From contig CAVXHG010000002.1 in NCBI GenBank assembly GCA_963761525.1, positions 62,001 to 126,000 on the forward strand: a DNA stretch of 64,000 bases, read 5' to 3'. Position numbers and translations under genes: made by a program. Positions 54,472 to 64,000 of the stretch are shown piece after piece (position 1 is the stretch's first letter; each line of letters begins with the position of its first letter). Below the pieces are notes generated by a model, which saw only the letters and a program-made list of their open reading frames with translations, was not told the origin of the DNA and ran no database searches. Source of the stretch: BOG-931 sp963761525. GTDB lineage: Bacteria > Pseudomonadota > Alphaproteobacteria > Rhizobiales > Xanthobacteraceae.

Positions 54472-55443
54472 TCACAGGCGCAGAAGTTTTTCCGCGTTGC
54501 CGTGAGCGATACGTTCTTTGTCGGCGGCGCTTGCTGGAATCTGCTCCAGGAAGTCACGCGCCCAAGTCATGGATTGATACGGATAATCAGCGGAAAACAT
54601 GATCCGATCCACGCCACCAAGCTCCAGGAATAAATCCAGGTAGGTCGGAGGAAAGTTCATACCCGAGAAGGTGTAGTGAACGTTTTCCTTCAGGTACGAG
54701 ATGATCGGCCGCTTCAGCTTGGTCGTTTCCATCGGAATGATGTCGAGCCTCTGGAAGAAGAACGGCAATCCTTCTCCCATATGTCCGATGATGAATTGAA
54801 GCTTGGGAAAACGATCGAACACGCCGCCGCACACGATACGGATCATGTGAACCGCGGTTTCCATGTGCCAGCCCCAGGCGCCGCCTGCCAGCATGTCGGT
54901 CACCATCGGCGAAAAGCCGCCGTAGGATACGTCGATGACCGCCTGCGGCGGCGGTGTGGGATGAAGATAAATCGGAACGTTCAGCCCTTCGGCACACTCC
55001 AGGATCGGCCAATAGAACTTATTGTCCAGATAACGCCCGCGGTTGTGACCGTTGATGACCGCTCCCTTGAAACCCTCACGCACCCGGCGGTCCAGTTCCT
55101 CCGCCGCCTTATCAGGCGCGCCCGTCGGCACCGCCGCAAAACCGGCAAAGCGTGTCGGATATTTCTTAACGGCATCGGCAAGATAGTCGTTGGTATCCCG
55201 AGCCATTGGGATGGCGTCGGCCGCTTCCAACTGCTCAACGCCCGGCGCCGACAGCGACAAGACCTGCATATCGATACCGGCGGCGTCCATTTCGGACAGT
55301 CGCTTGGTTCCGAGATCGCACAAGCGGTCCATCACGAGGGAGTAACGGCCGCCAATCTTCTCCGCCCGCTCTTTGACGAAACGTGCGGGACCGTCAAAAA
55401 ATGCCGGGCTCGCAAAATGCTCTTCAAGAGTAATGGTGCGCAT
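54472..55443 (-). CDS. metal-dependent amidohydrolase, gamma-resorcylate/ACMS decarboxylase-like
   Basis: 323 aa from Met at 55443 (MRTITLEEHFASPAFFDGP); an ATG seven codons earlier is less likely. The N-terminal E-x-H motif (LEEHFA), HPTPPP near 170, IIGHMGEGLPFF near 240 and FSADYPYQS near 285 give the His, Glu and Asp metal ligands of the ACMSD group. The LEEHFxSP start is closest to gamma-resorcylate (2,6-dihydroxybenzoate) decarboxylase, a non-oxidative decarboxylase of hydroxybenzoates. It is in its own transcription unit, divergent from the tRNA side. Confidence 0.88.
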   Translation of the reverse strand: MRTITLEEHFASPAFFDGPARFVKERAEKIGGRYSLVMDRLCDLGTKRLSEMDAAGIDMQVLSLSAPGVEQLEAADAIPMARDTNDYLADAVKKYPTRFAGFAAVPTGAPDKAAEELDRRVREGFKGAVINGHNRGRYLDNKFYWPILECAEGLNVPIYLHPTPPPQAVIDVSYGGFSPMVTDMLAGGAWGWHMETAVHMIRIVCGGVFDRFPKLQFIIGHMGEGLPFFFQRLDIIPMETTKLKRPIISYLKENVHYTFSGMNFPPTYLDLFLELGGVDRIMFSADYPYQSMTWARDFLEQIPASAADKERIAHGNAEKLLRL

Positions 55444-55679
55444 GATGTTCCTTCGGCTTTCCATCCCGATTTTGAAATTCTTGAAACGCCACGAGTGTAT
55501 TGCTAGCGATTTGCCGGCGGCAGCGTCAATGACTTGAACCGACTATCAGAATTGCCAATGAGCGGCAGCCGCCGGAGCGGATCGGTTGCGTGGATTGTCG
55601 GTCGTATGCTGGTGAAGGTGGCCTGCCAGTCGTAGCTCGCGGGGCTCATGCCCGCCTTCGCCTTCCGGCTTCGGCGCGG

Positions 55680-55711
55680 CAGTCTTCACTCGCTTCGCGA
55701 GCGAAGACTGG
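55680..55711. repeat. hairpin adjoining the 3' end of tRNA-Thr
   Basis: GTCTTCACTCGC and GCGAGCGAAGAC pair with one mismatch around TTC, directly after the CCA end of the tRNA on the minus strand. It has no T-run. It resembles the dispersed 'CAGTCTTC...GAAGACTG' elements of related genomes and may act in tRNA 3' processing or termination. Confidence 0.55.
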
Positions 55712-55784
55712 TGCCGCGGAGAGGATTCGAACCTCCGACCCCCGCATTACGAATGCGGTGCTCTACCGGCTGAGCTACCGCGGC
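55709..55784 (-). tRNA. tRNA-Thr (anticodon CGT)
   Basis: On the minus strand: acceptor GCCGCGG pairs with CCGCGGC before A-CCA; D arm GCTC...GAGC; anticodon arm CCGCA-TTCGTAA-TGCGG, so the anticodon is CGT, which reads ACG (Thr); T arm with GGTTCGAATCC. The 76-base length includes the encoded CCA. All stems are complete. It lies between the amidohydrolase and the propeller gene, and its 3' flank shows no tRNA-end duplication that would point to an integrated island. Confidence 0.95.
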
Positions 55785-55866
55785 GGTAGAATGCCGCCGT
55801 ACTAATACCCGGCAAATATTAACGCAAGGCGTCGCAGTACGCTTATCCGGGCAGAGGGAGATACCT

Positions 55867-57520
55867 ATGCGGATCATGACATTATTGCTCGCGTCGGCCG
55901 CCTGCCTGATTGCTTTGGCGCCGCAAGGCTTTGCCCAAAGCGCCGGTGCGCTATCGGGCAACGTCAGTTCCGCCAAGGAAGGCGCGATGGAGGGCGTCGT
56001 CGTCAGCGCCAGGAAGGACGGCTCGACCATCACCATCTCGGTGATCAGCGACGACAAGGGTCATTTCAGCTTCCCGGCGTCGCGGCTCGATCCCGGCCAT
56101 TATGCGATCGGGATTCGCGCGGTGGGCTACGACCTCGACGGTCCCGCCGACGCGATCGTCACCGCGGGCCAGCAAGACAAGATCGACGTCAAGCTCAAGC
56201 CGACGCAAAACCTCGTCGCGCAGATGACCAATGCCGAGTGGCTGATCAGCATGCCCGGCACCGACGATGAGAAGCGCGTCATTCTCGATTGCAACAGTTG
56301 CCATACGCTCGAGCGCATCGTGCGCTCGACTCACAATGCGGATGAGTTTCAGCAAGTTTTCCTGCGCATGGCGGGTTACTACCCGGGCAGTACGCCGCTC
56401 AAGCCGCAGCGTCTGGTCGGCGATGCGGTGCGCCGGCTGATCTCGGCCGAAGAAGCGCCGAAAGCCGCGGAATGGCTCGCCGGCCTCAATCTCAGCCAGC
56501 AGGATAGCTGGAGCTGGCCGCTGAAAACATTGCCGCGGCTCACCGGCAAATCCACCCATGTCATCATCACCGAATACGACATGCCGAATAAGCGGATCGA
56601 GCCGCACGATGTCGTGCTCGATCATGAGGGCAACGTCTGGTACTCGGACTTCGGCCAGATGTTCATCGGCGAGATGGACCCGAAGACCGGACAGGTGACG
56701 CAATATCCGATCCCGGTGACCAAGCCCGGTTATTCGCTCGGCACGCTCGATCTGGAAATCGACAAGAACGACAATCCGTGGATCGGCGTGATGTACCAGA
56801 GCGCGATCGCCAGGTTCGACCGCAAGACCGGCACATTCGAAACCTGGTCGACGCCGAAGGAATGGGATTCCGACGCCGGACAGCTCGGCCACCTTGCGGT
56901 CGAAGGCACGCCGGCCGATGACAAGGTCTGGATCAAGAACTCGGCGGGCGGCCACATCTACCGGCTCGATCCTGCGTCCAACAAATTCGAGGACGTCGGC
57001 GTGCCGAAGGATCCGCGCACCGGCAAGCGCATCGGTACTTACGGCATCTATTCGGATAAGGAGAACAATCTTTATCTGCTCGATTTTTCCGCCGGCAATC
57101 TGGTGCGGATCGACGCCAAGACCAAAGAGCCGACGGTGTTTCTCACGCCGACGCCGAATTCGCATCCGCGCCGCGGCCGGGTCGACGATCAGGACCGGCT
57201 TTGGTTTGCCGAATATTTCGGTAACGCCATCGGCATGCTCGATCCGGAAACCGGCAAGATCCAGGAATGGAAAGTGCCGACACCTTGGTCATCGCCGTAC
57301 GATACGGTGAAAGACAAGAACGGCGATGCGTGGACGGGCTCGATGAATACCGACCGTGTCTCGCGGCTCGACATCAAGACCGGGCAATACACCGAGTACC
57401 AGCTGCCGCGGCCAACCAATATCCGCCGCGTGTTTCGTCGACGATTTAAAAAATCCCGCCACGTTGTGGATCGGCAGCAATCACGGCGCTTCGATCGTGA
57501 AGGTCGAGCCGCTGGATTAG
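55867..57520 (+). pseudogene. secreted beta-propeller protein with a c-type haem motif, frameshifted near the end
   Basis: Signal peptide (residues 1-24), a carboxypeptidase-regulatory-like beta sandwich (about 28-112, SGNVSSAKEGAMEGVVVSAR, FSFPASRLDPGHYAI), then the CxxCH haem-binding motif DCNSCHTLERIV at 141-152 in a cytochrome-like helical segment, and a six-bladed propeller of the virginiamycin B lyase (streptogramin lyase) type from about 240. At 57433 an in-frame TTT is followed by C; the rest, VFVDDLKNPATLWIGSNHGASIVKVEPLD, is in the +1 frame to 57520. The span is 1654 bases (3n+1). With one T removed it is a normal 550-residue periplasmic protein, probably a dehydrogenase-like or electron-transfer partner. 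Confidence 0.82.
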
Positions 57521-57522
57521 TG

Positions 57523-57629
57523 TCCGTCATCCTGAGGTGGCCGCGTAGCGGCCCTCGAAGGACGACGGCCGAGCACCTCGGCTCGCATCCTTCGAGGCCC
57601 GCGCTGCGCGCGGGCACCTCAGGATGACG
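57523..57629. repeat. dispersed palindromic element, CCTGAGGTG type, copy 2
   Basis: Same architecture as 28455-28557: CCGTCATCCTGAGGTGG at one end, CACCTCAGGATGACG at the other, and TCGAAGG/CCTTCGA arms inside. The inner hairpins differ in sequence (CCGCGTAGCGG here against CCGCTTTGCGG there). It lies between the propeller gene stop and the convergent benzoate-CoA ligase gene. Confidence 0.85.
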
Positions 57630-57632
57630 TGG

Positions 57633-59213
<1,581 letters not shown>

Positions 59214-59374
59214 TGCAGCATTCCCCCCGAAGCAAAGGGCCGGGATGTTGCCCATCTCGTGCCCACTCAAGCCATTATGCCGACATGAAAATTCGGCGGC
59301 AATGGTGCTGGCGCGCGGCTCGATTTGCGCTATGACAGTGCGCCTTTTTGCAGCGCCTCGCCGGAGCAAGCGTC

Positions 59375-60547
59375 ATGATTACAAGCCGCGACCGTATCCT
59401 CACCACCCATGTCGGCAGCCTGCCACGCAACGAAAAACTGAGCGACCTTCTGGTTGCGCAGGAAGACGGCAAGAGCCTCGATCCGAAAATGCTCGCCGAT
59501 GAGATGGACAAGGCCGTCCACCATGTCGTGAGCAAGCAGATGGAAGCCGGCATCGACGTCGGCAACGATGGCGAGCAACGCCGCATCGGCTTTCAGACCT
59601 ACGTACCGCAACGCATGTCCGGTTTTGCCGGCGTGTCGAAACGCCGCCGCGGCCTCGAGTTCGAGGAGTTTCCCGAGTTGCTCGCATACCTGATGCGGCG
59701 CTTTCCCAATCCGCCGAAGAGCCAGCAAGGCGCGCCGGAAGCGCAGGCCGACATCAAATACCGCGATCTCAAGCCGATCACCGATGAGACCACCGGTTTC
59801 AACAGGATCGCCGACGAACTGCACGCGTTCTCCGAGCGGTTCATGACCGCGGCATCGCCCGGCATCATTTCAACGACGATGCTCAATGCGCATTACGCCT
59901 CGCACGACGATTATCTCGATGCCATCGCGCGCGAGATGAGCAAGGAATACCAGGCGGTGCACAAAGCCGGCCTAATCCTGCAAATCGACGCGCCCGATCT
60001 CGCAATGGATCGCACCATGATGTACCGCGATTTGTCCGACGCCGATTTCGTCAAGCGCTGCGAGCGGCACGTCGCCGCCATCAACAAGGGTATCGAAGGC
60101 ATTCCGCGCGATCGCGTGCGGCTGCACATCTGTTACGGCAACTGGGAAGGCCCGCACATCCACGACGTCGCGCTCGATAAAATCCTGCCGGCGCTCTATC
60201 AGGCCAAGGTCGGGGCGTTGTCGATCGAGTTCTCGAATCCGCGCCACGCTCACGAATATTCGGCGCTCAAGCGCGTGCCGTTCCCGAAAGACATGATCCT
60301 CATTCCCGGCGTGGTCGAGACTACCTCGAACTTTGTCGAGCATCCCGAAGTGGTGGCGCGGCGCATCGAGGAAGCGGTCGCGACCATCGGCGATCGCGAG
60401 CGCGTCATCGCCTCGAGCGATTGCGGCTTCGGCACCTTCACCCGCCGCGAATGGGTGATCGAGCCGGTGGTGTGGCTGAAACTGAAGGCGATCCGCCAAG
60501 GCGCCGACATCGCCTCGGCGCGGCTATGGGGCAAGAAGGCCGCCTGA
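59375..60547 (+). CDS. core MetE-type cobalamin-independent methyltransferase, fourth paralogue
   Basis: 390 aa from ATG 59375 (MITSRDRILTTHVGSLPRNEKLSD), with GGAGC upstream. It belongs to the same superfamily as the three tandem copies at 25-28 kb but to another branch: its N-terminus is DRILTTHVGSLPR rather than PPFRADHVGSLLR. The zinc residues are present: His-x-Cys in RVRLHICYGNWEGP near 245, Glu in LSIEFSNPRHAHE, Cys in ASSDCGFGTFTRR near 350. It lacks the MetE N-terminal domain. Such proteins are often named methionine synthase by default; the true substrates are unknown. Confidence 0.87.
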   Translation: MITSRDRILTTHVGSLPRNEKLSDLLVAQEDGKSLDPKMLADEMDKAVHHVVSKQMEAGIDVGNDGEQRRIGFQTYVPQRMSGFAGVSKRRRGLEFEEFPELLAYLMRRFPNPPKSQQGAPEAQADIKYRDLKPITDETTGFNRIADELHAFSERFMTAASPGIISTTMLNAHYASHDDYLDAIAREMSKEYQAVHKAGLILQIDAPDLAMDRTMMYRDLSDADFVKRCERHVAAINKGIEGIPRDRVRLHICYGNWEGPHIHDVALDKILPALYQAKVGALSIEFSNPRHAHEYSALKRVPFPKDMILIPGVVETTSNFVEHPEVVARRIEEAVATIGDRERVIASSDCGFGTFTRREWVIEPVVWLKLKAIRQGADIASARLWGKKAA

Positions 60548-60558
60548 TCGGTTATTTT

Positions 60559-60598
60559 TACCCGGATGATATTGACAGTGGTTTTATCCGGGTATAAT
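60559..60598 (+). promoter_or_regulatory. consensus promoter overlapped by a palindrome, before the DUF2239-GST operon
   Basis: TTGACA (60572-60577) and TATAAT (60593-60598) are perfect sigma-70-type hexamers with a short 15-base spacer. A long palindrome, TACCCGGAT (60559-60567) and ATCCGGGTA (60586-60594), straddles the -35 and touches the -10. A dimeric regulator bound here would cover the promoter, and the short spacer suggests activation by DNA distortion or repression. The coding start is 60 bases downstream. Confidence 0.6.
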
Positions 60599-60658
60599 TA
60601 GCCTGACCGCGCGCCGAAACAGGCGCCGTCATTGCGGATGATCGGCAGGATGACAAGC

Positions 60659-61249
60659 ATGTCCAAGTCCCCAGATGTTGTCGCCTTTGCGGGCGATATC
60701 TGCATTGCAGCAGGCGATTTGTCCTGTGTCGCGCTTGCGGCGCAGAAGGCCATGGCGGCCGATAGCCACGATCCGGTTCTGGTGTTCGATGCCCAGACCA
60801 GCGAGCCGGTCGAACTCGATTTGCGCGGTTCGCGTGACGATGTCCTGCGTAGGTTGCCAGAGGCCGCGACGCGCGAACCGGACGCTCCACGCGGGCCAGG
60901 CCGCCCGAAACTGGGTGTCGTTGCGCGTGAGGTGACGTTATTGCCCCGCCACTGGGACTGGCTTGGCCGCCAGCCCGGCGGCGCTTCGGTGGCGCTGCGC
61001 AAGGTCGTCGAAAACGCCATGCGCTCGAACACCAGCAAGGACCGCATCCGCACGTCGCAGAACGCAGCTTACAAATTCATGTCAGTGATGGCGGGAAACC
61101 GGCCTGGTTTCGAAGAAGCGTCGCGCGCTTTGTTTGCGGCTGACGCGCAGAAGTTCAGCCGGCTGATTTCACCGTGGCCGAAAGACGTTCGCGATCACCT
61201 GCGGACCCTTGCGGCTGACGCCATGAAGGCCGAAGAGAGCGCCGCATGA
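60659..61249 (+). CDS. DUF2239 family protein
   Basis: 196 aa from ATG 60659 with GGCAGGA upstream; an ATG nine codons earlier is possible. The middle contains GPGRPKLGVVAREVTLLPRHWDWLGRQPGGASVALRKVVENAM (residues 88-130), the DUF2239 core, with an AT-hook-like GRPK before a helical, ribbon-helix-helix-like stretch. A DNA-binding role is suspected but not established. The TGA overlaps the GST start (ATGA), so the two genes are translationally coupled; the palindromic promoter 60 bases upstream could be an autoregulatory site. Confidence 0.82.
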   Translation: MSKSPDVVAFAGDICIAAGDLSCVALAAQKAMAADSHDPVLVFDAQTSEPVELDLRGSRDDVLRRLPEAATREPDAPRGPGRPKLGVVAREVTLLPRHWDWLGRQPGGASVALRKVVENAMRSNTSKDRIRTSQNAAYKFMSVMAGNRPGFEEASRALFAADAQKFSRLISPWPKDVRDHLRTLAADAMKAEESAA

Positions 61250-62104
61250 GTGAGCTTCTTCTCTACGACTTCGGCAATTCGGTCTGCTGCCAGAAGGTGC
61301 GGATCACGCTGCGCGCCAAAGGCCTGGAGTGGAAGGCGATCCCCGTGAATCTTTTCACGGCGGAGCAATACGATCCGAAATATCTCAAGCTCAATCCAAA
61401 GGGTGTGGTGCCGACGCTGGTTCACGACGGCAAGCCGGTGATCGAATTCGACGCTGATTTGCGAATACATCGACGCGGCGTTTCCGCACGAGCCGAAGCT
61501 GATCCCGTCCGATCCGTTGCTGCAAAGCAAGATGCGGCTCTGGAGCAAATTCGTCGACGAGGGCCTGTTCGACGGCGTCACCGAGCTCAGCTTCTCGGCG
61601 ATGTTCCGCGAACGGATGCGGACGATGCCGGAAGAGATTCGGCAAAAGCGCTTTCGCAATGTCGGCGATCCACGGCGGACCGATCGCTTCAAGTCCACCT
61701 ATGAGTTTGGCGTCGAGTCGCCCTTTGTGGTGCACGCGATTGCGGCTTACGAGCGCGCGTTCAAATATCTGGAAGCCACGCTGGCCGAGGATGGTGGCCC
61801 GTGGATCCTCGGCCGCGAGCCGTCGCTCGCCGATATCAATCTGATGCCGTTTACAGCGCGGCTCGACTGGCTCGGGCTGCTCGATCTCTGGACCGCCGGC
61901 CGGCCCCATGCCGAGAGCTGGTGGAAGCAGGCCCAGGCCTGGCCGCATTTTAGAACCGGCCTTAGGGACCTTGTCACGGAGGCCGAAATGGCTGAAATGC
62001 GCACCCATGGGCCGAAGATCCGGGACGGCGTCGCCGCTCATCTCGCCCGGCTTCGGTCGGAAGCCGAGGCCGCGAAAGTTGGCACCGCCAAGAGCGCGAC
62101 ATAG
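61246..62104 (+). pseudogene. glutathione S-transferase family protein, frameshifted
   Basis: Starts MSELLLYDFGNSVCCQKVRITLRAKGLEW, a thioredoxin-fold N-domain with Cys14/Cys15 in the place of the GST catalytic residue, and VVPTLVHDGKPVIE (the cis-Pro). At 61447 the frame is lost: gaa-ttc-gac reads on, while removing one T gives GAA-TCG-ACG (E-S-T) and LICEYIDAAFPHEPKLIPSDPLLQSK in the +1 frame, to RLRSEAEAAKVGTAKSAT at 62104. The C-terminal all-helical domain (ADINLMPFTARL) is intact. The span is 859 bases (3n+1). The second gene of the DUF2239 operon. Confidence 0.85.
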
Positions 62105-62146
62105 CTGTCTTTAATTGCGTTACAGAAACCAGCGAGGAACCACACC

Positions 62147-62779
62147 GTGATCGATCTTTACACCTGGACCACGCCAAACGGCCGCAAGGCTTCCATCGCG
62201 CTTGAGGAGATGGGCCTGCCTTACACGGTCCACCCGGTGGACATCGGCAAGGACGAGCAGTTCAAGCCGGAGTTCCTCAAGATCAGCCCGAACAACCGCA
62301 TCCCGGCCATCGTCGATCGTGACAACGGGATCAGCCTGATGGAATCGGGTGCAATCCTGATCTATCTCGCCGACAAGTGCGGCAAGCTTTTGCCGAAGTC
62401 GGGCGATGCGCGTTACCACACCATCGAATGGCTGATGTGGCAGATGGGTGGCCCGGGCCCGATGTTCGGGCAGGTGCACCACTATACCAAATACAATCCG
62501 GGCAAGGCGCCCTATGCCGAGGAGCGTTACCTGAAGGAAGCGCACCGGCTTTACGGCGTGCTCGACAAGCGCCTGGCCGAGCATGAATACGTCGCCGACG
62601 ATTATTCGATCGCCGATATCGCGATCTGGCCGTGGGTGTCGCGCTACGAATGGCAGACCGTCGATCTCAACAAATATCCGAACGTGAAACGCTGGTACGT
62701 CTCGATCGCCAAGCGGCCCGCGACCCAGAAGGGTTACAAGGTGCCGAAGGACGTCGGCGAAGTCCCGATCCCGGCGTAA
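62147..62779 (+). CDS. glutathione S-transferase, Nu-class (YfcG/GstB-like)
   Basis: 210 aa from GTG 62147 with GAGGAA upstream. MIDLYTWTTPNGRKASIALEEMGLPY has the Thr-Pro-Asn (TTPNG) motif of Nu-class GSTs such as YfcG, which have disulfide-bond reductase activity. NNRIPAIVDRDNG, ESGAILIYLADK and the C-terminal domain ADDYSIADIAIWPWVSRYEWQ follow. It lies 43 bases after the frameshifted GST gene on the same strand. Probable roles are in detoxification of electrophiles from aromatic degradation; that is inferred. Confidence 0.92.
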   Translation: MIDLYTWTTPNGRKASIALEEMGLPYTVHPVDIGKDEQFKPEFLKISPNNRIPAIVDRDNGISLMESGAILIYLADKCGKLLPKSGDARYHTIEWLMWQMGGPGPMFGQVHHYTKYNPGKAPYAEERYLKEAHRLYGVLDKRLAEHEYVADDYSIADIAIWPWVSRYEWQTVDLNKYPNVKRWYVSIAKRPATQKGYKVPKDVGEVPIPA

Positions 62780-62818
62780 GTTTGATATAATTAAGCGAAG
62801 AACACCAAGGAGCCGGCA

Positions 62819-64000
62819 ATGGACGAAATCACCCGCGAACCGACAGCGATCCGCGCCGAGGACGTTAACCCGCGCTACAATTGGGGCCGGGCGCTGCCGG
62901 CGCTTGGCATCACCGGGGTCGATTTCGAGGAGCGGGTTGATTACCGGCGGCTGCACCGCTACCGACTCGGCCGGGTGAAGCAGGCGCTGGAGAAATCCGA
63001 ACTCGGCGCGTTGCTGGTGTTCGACGTCAACAACATTCGCTACTGCACCTCGACCAAAATCGGCGAGTGGGAACGCGACAAGCTGTGCCGCTGGGCGCTG
63101 GTCACGCGCACCAGTAACGATCCGATCCTGTGGGATTTCGGCTCGGCGGCGGTGCACCACAAGCTCTACACGCCGTGGCTGAAGCCGGAGAACTGCAAGG
63201 CCGGTCTGATCGGGCTGCGCGGCACCGTCAGTCCCTCGTTCGGCCTGATGGCGCGCTACGCCAAGGAAATCGCCTCGCTGCTCAAGGAGGCCGGCGTCGA
63301 CAAGATGCCGGTCGGTGTCGACCTCATCGAGCCGCCGATGATGTTCGAACTGGAAAAGGCCGGGCTGAAAGTCGCCGACGGCCAGCAGACCATGCTCGAA
63401 GCGCGCGAGATCAAATCGTCCGACGAGATCGCGCTACTCAATCGCGCCGCCGCGATGGTCGACGGCGCCTATCACCTGATCCACGAGCAGCTCAAGCCCG
63501 GTGTGCGCGAGAACGACATCGTCGCCGAGGTGAACAAGTTCCTCTACACGCACGGCTCAGACGACGTTGAAGCCGTCAACGCGATTTCCGGCGAACGCTG
63601 CAATCCGCATCCGCACAATTTCACTGACCGCATGCTGCGGCCTGGCGATCAGGCATTCTTCGATATCCTGCAATCGTTCATGGGCTATCGCACCTGCTAT
63701 TACCGCACCTTCAACGTCGGTAGGGCGACGCCGGTGCAGCACGACGCCTACAAGAAAGCACGGGAGTGGCTCGACAAGGCGATTGCGCTGATCAAGCCCG
63801 GCGTCTCCACCGACAAGGTCTGCTCGATCTGGCCGAAGGCGGAGGAGTTCGGTTTCCCCGACGAGATGACGGCATTCGGCCTGCAATTCGGCCATGGCAT
63901 CGGCTGCGCCATCCACGAGCGGCCGATCATTTCGCGCGTGGTGTCGCTCGAGCATCCGACCGAGATCAAGGAAGGCATGGTGTTCGCGCTGGAAACCTAT
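62819..64000 (+). CDS. M24 (pita-bread fold) peptidase family protein, 3' end cut by the window
   Basis: 394 codons are open to the last base, so the end lies outside. AAGGAG precedes ATG 62819 (MDEITREPTAIRAED). N-terminal creatinase/prolidase-type domain (LLVFDVNNIRYCTSTKIGEWERDKLCRW), then the M24 domain from about residue 205. It has FFDILQSF with the first metal Asp, but the second (the usual 'SD-x-TRTF') reads RTCYYRTF, so Asp is replaced by Cys. GHGIGCAIHERP supplies the His region. This mixture suggests a non-peptidase member such as a creatinase or lyase-type M24 enzyme (for example, DMSP-lyase DddP-like), not a classic Xaa-Pro peptidase. Confidence 0.85.
   Translation, partial: MDEITREPTAIRAEDVNPRYNWGRALPALGITGVDFEERVDYRRLHRYRLGRVKQALEKSELGALLVFDVNNIRYCTSTKIGEWERDKLCRWALVTRTSNDPILWDFGSAAVHHKLYTPWLKPENCKAGLIGLRGTVSPSFGLMARYAKEIASLLKEAGVDKMPVGVDLIEPPMMFELEKAGLKVADGQQTMLEAREIKSSDEIALLNRAAAMVDGAYHLIHEQLKPGVRENDIVAEVNKFLYTHGSDDVEAVNAISGERCNPHPHNFTDRMLRPGDQAFFDILQSFMGYRTCYYRTFNVGRATPVQHDAYKKAREWLDKAIALIKPGVSTDKVCSIWPKAEEFGFPDEMTAFGLQFGHGIGCAIHERPIISRVVSLEHPTEIKEGMVFALETY

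Noticed and set aside
55709..55784. tRNA-Thr as an island attachment site
   Set aside because: No partial copy of its 3' end and no integrase gene are visible in the window, and the duplicated ends found belong to ligB.

Overview
This is GC-rich alphaproteobacterial chromosome. The gene order of the housekeeping part (recQ, atpHAGDC; rppH, divergent polysaccharide deacetylase, ctpA, envC-like, rlmH, rsfS, nadD, proA, proB) and the many Bradyrhizobium-type hairpin repeats suggest Hyphomicrobiales, near Bradyrhizobiaceae/Xanthobacteraceae. The genus cannot be fixed from sequence alone. No CRISPR array, prophage, transposase or integrase was recognised.

Layout. 1-7.2 kb: end of recQ and the F1 ATP synthase operon, with an organic hydroperoxide resistance gene (ohr) between atpG and atpD. 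7.4-9.0 kb: class III adenylate cyclase. 9.0-19.7 kb: minus-strand cell-envelope, ribosome and proline genes, a small plus-strand gene, a broken proB and a CRP/FNR regulator. 20.0-30.1 kb: nine minus-strand genes, most with overlapping stop/start codons: UbiD-type decarboxylase, three tandem 'core MetE' methyltransferase paralogues, SDR, MaoC hydratase, acyl-CoA dehydrogenase, CaiB CoA-transferase and a 3-hydroxyisobutyrate-dehydrogenase-like enzyme. A divergent cupin gene flanks it. This looks like an undescribed catabolic pathway and is the best system candidate here.

30-42 kb: two small membrane proteins, a TPP enzyme, a broken membrane glycosyltransferase-like gene, an acyl-CoA ligase overlapping an Omp25-type porin, a LysR regulator, and a plus-strand cassette of flavin monooxygenase, Bug-type binding protein and LigA/LigB-type extradiol dioxygenase. 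42-54.5 kb is patchy accessory DNA: NCS2 permease, Cache protein, AraC regulator, small proteins, broken DoxX gene, NAD(P)-binding reductase with divergent HxlR regulator, broken Orn/Lys/Arg decarboxylase and a GNAT. It is punctuated by progressively shorter fragments of the 3' end of a ligB gene and by a short repeat family.

54.5-64 kb: gamma-resorcylate-decarboxylase-like amidohydrolase, tRNA-Thr(CGT), a beta-propeller protein with a haem-c motif, benzoate-CoA ligase, a fourth core MetE, a DUF2239-GST-GST operon and the start of an M24 peptidase-fold protein. The catabolic genes point repeatedly to aromatic and carboxylic acids.

Six genes are frameshifted (proB, glycosyltransferase-like, DoxX, decarboxylase, propeller, GST). 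All six spans are one base longer than a multiple of three. Systematic insertion errors are the simplest explanation, and these genes should not be treated as dead until reads are checked.
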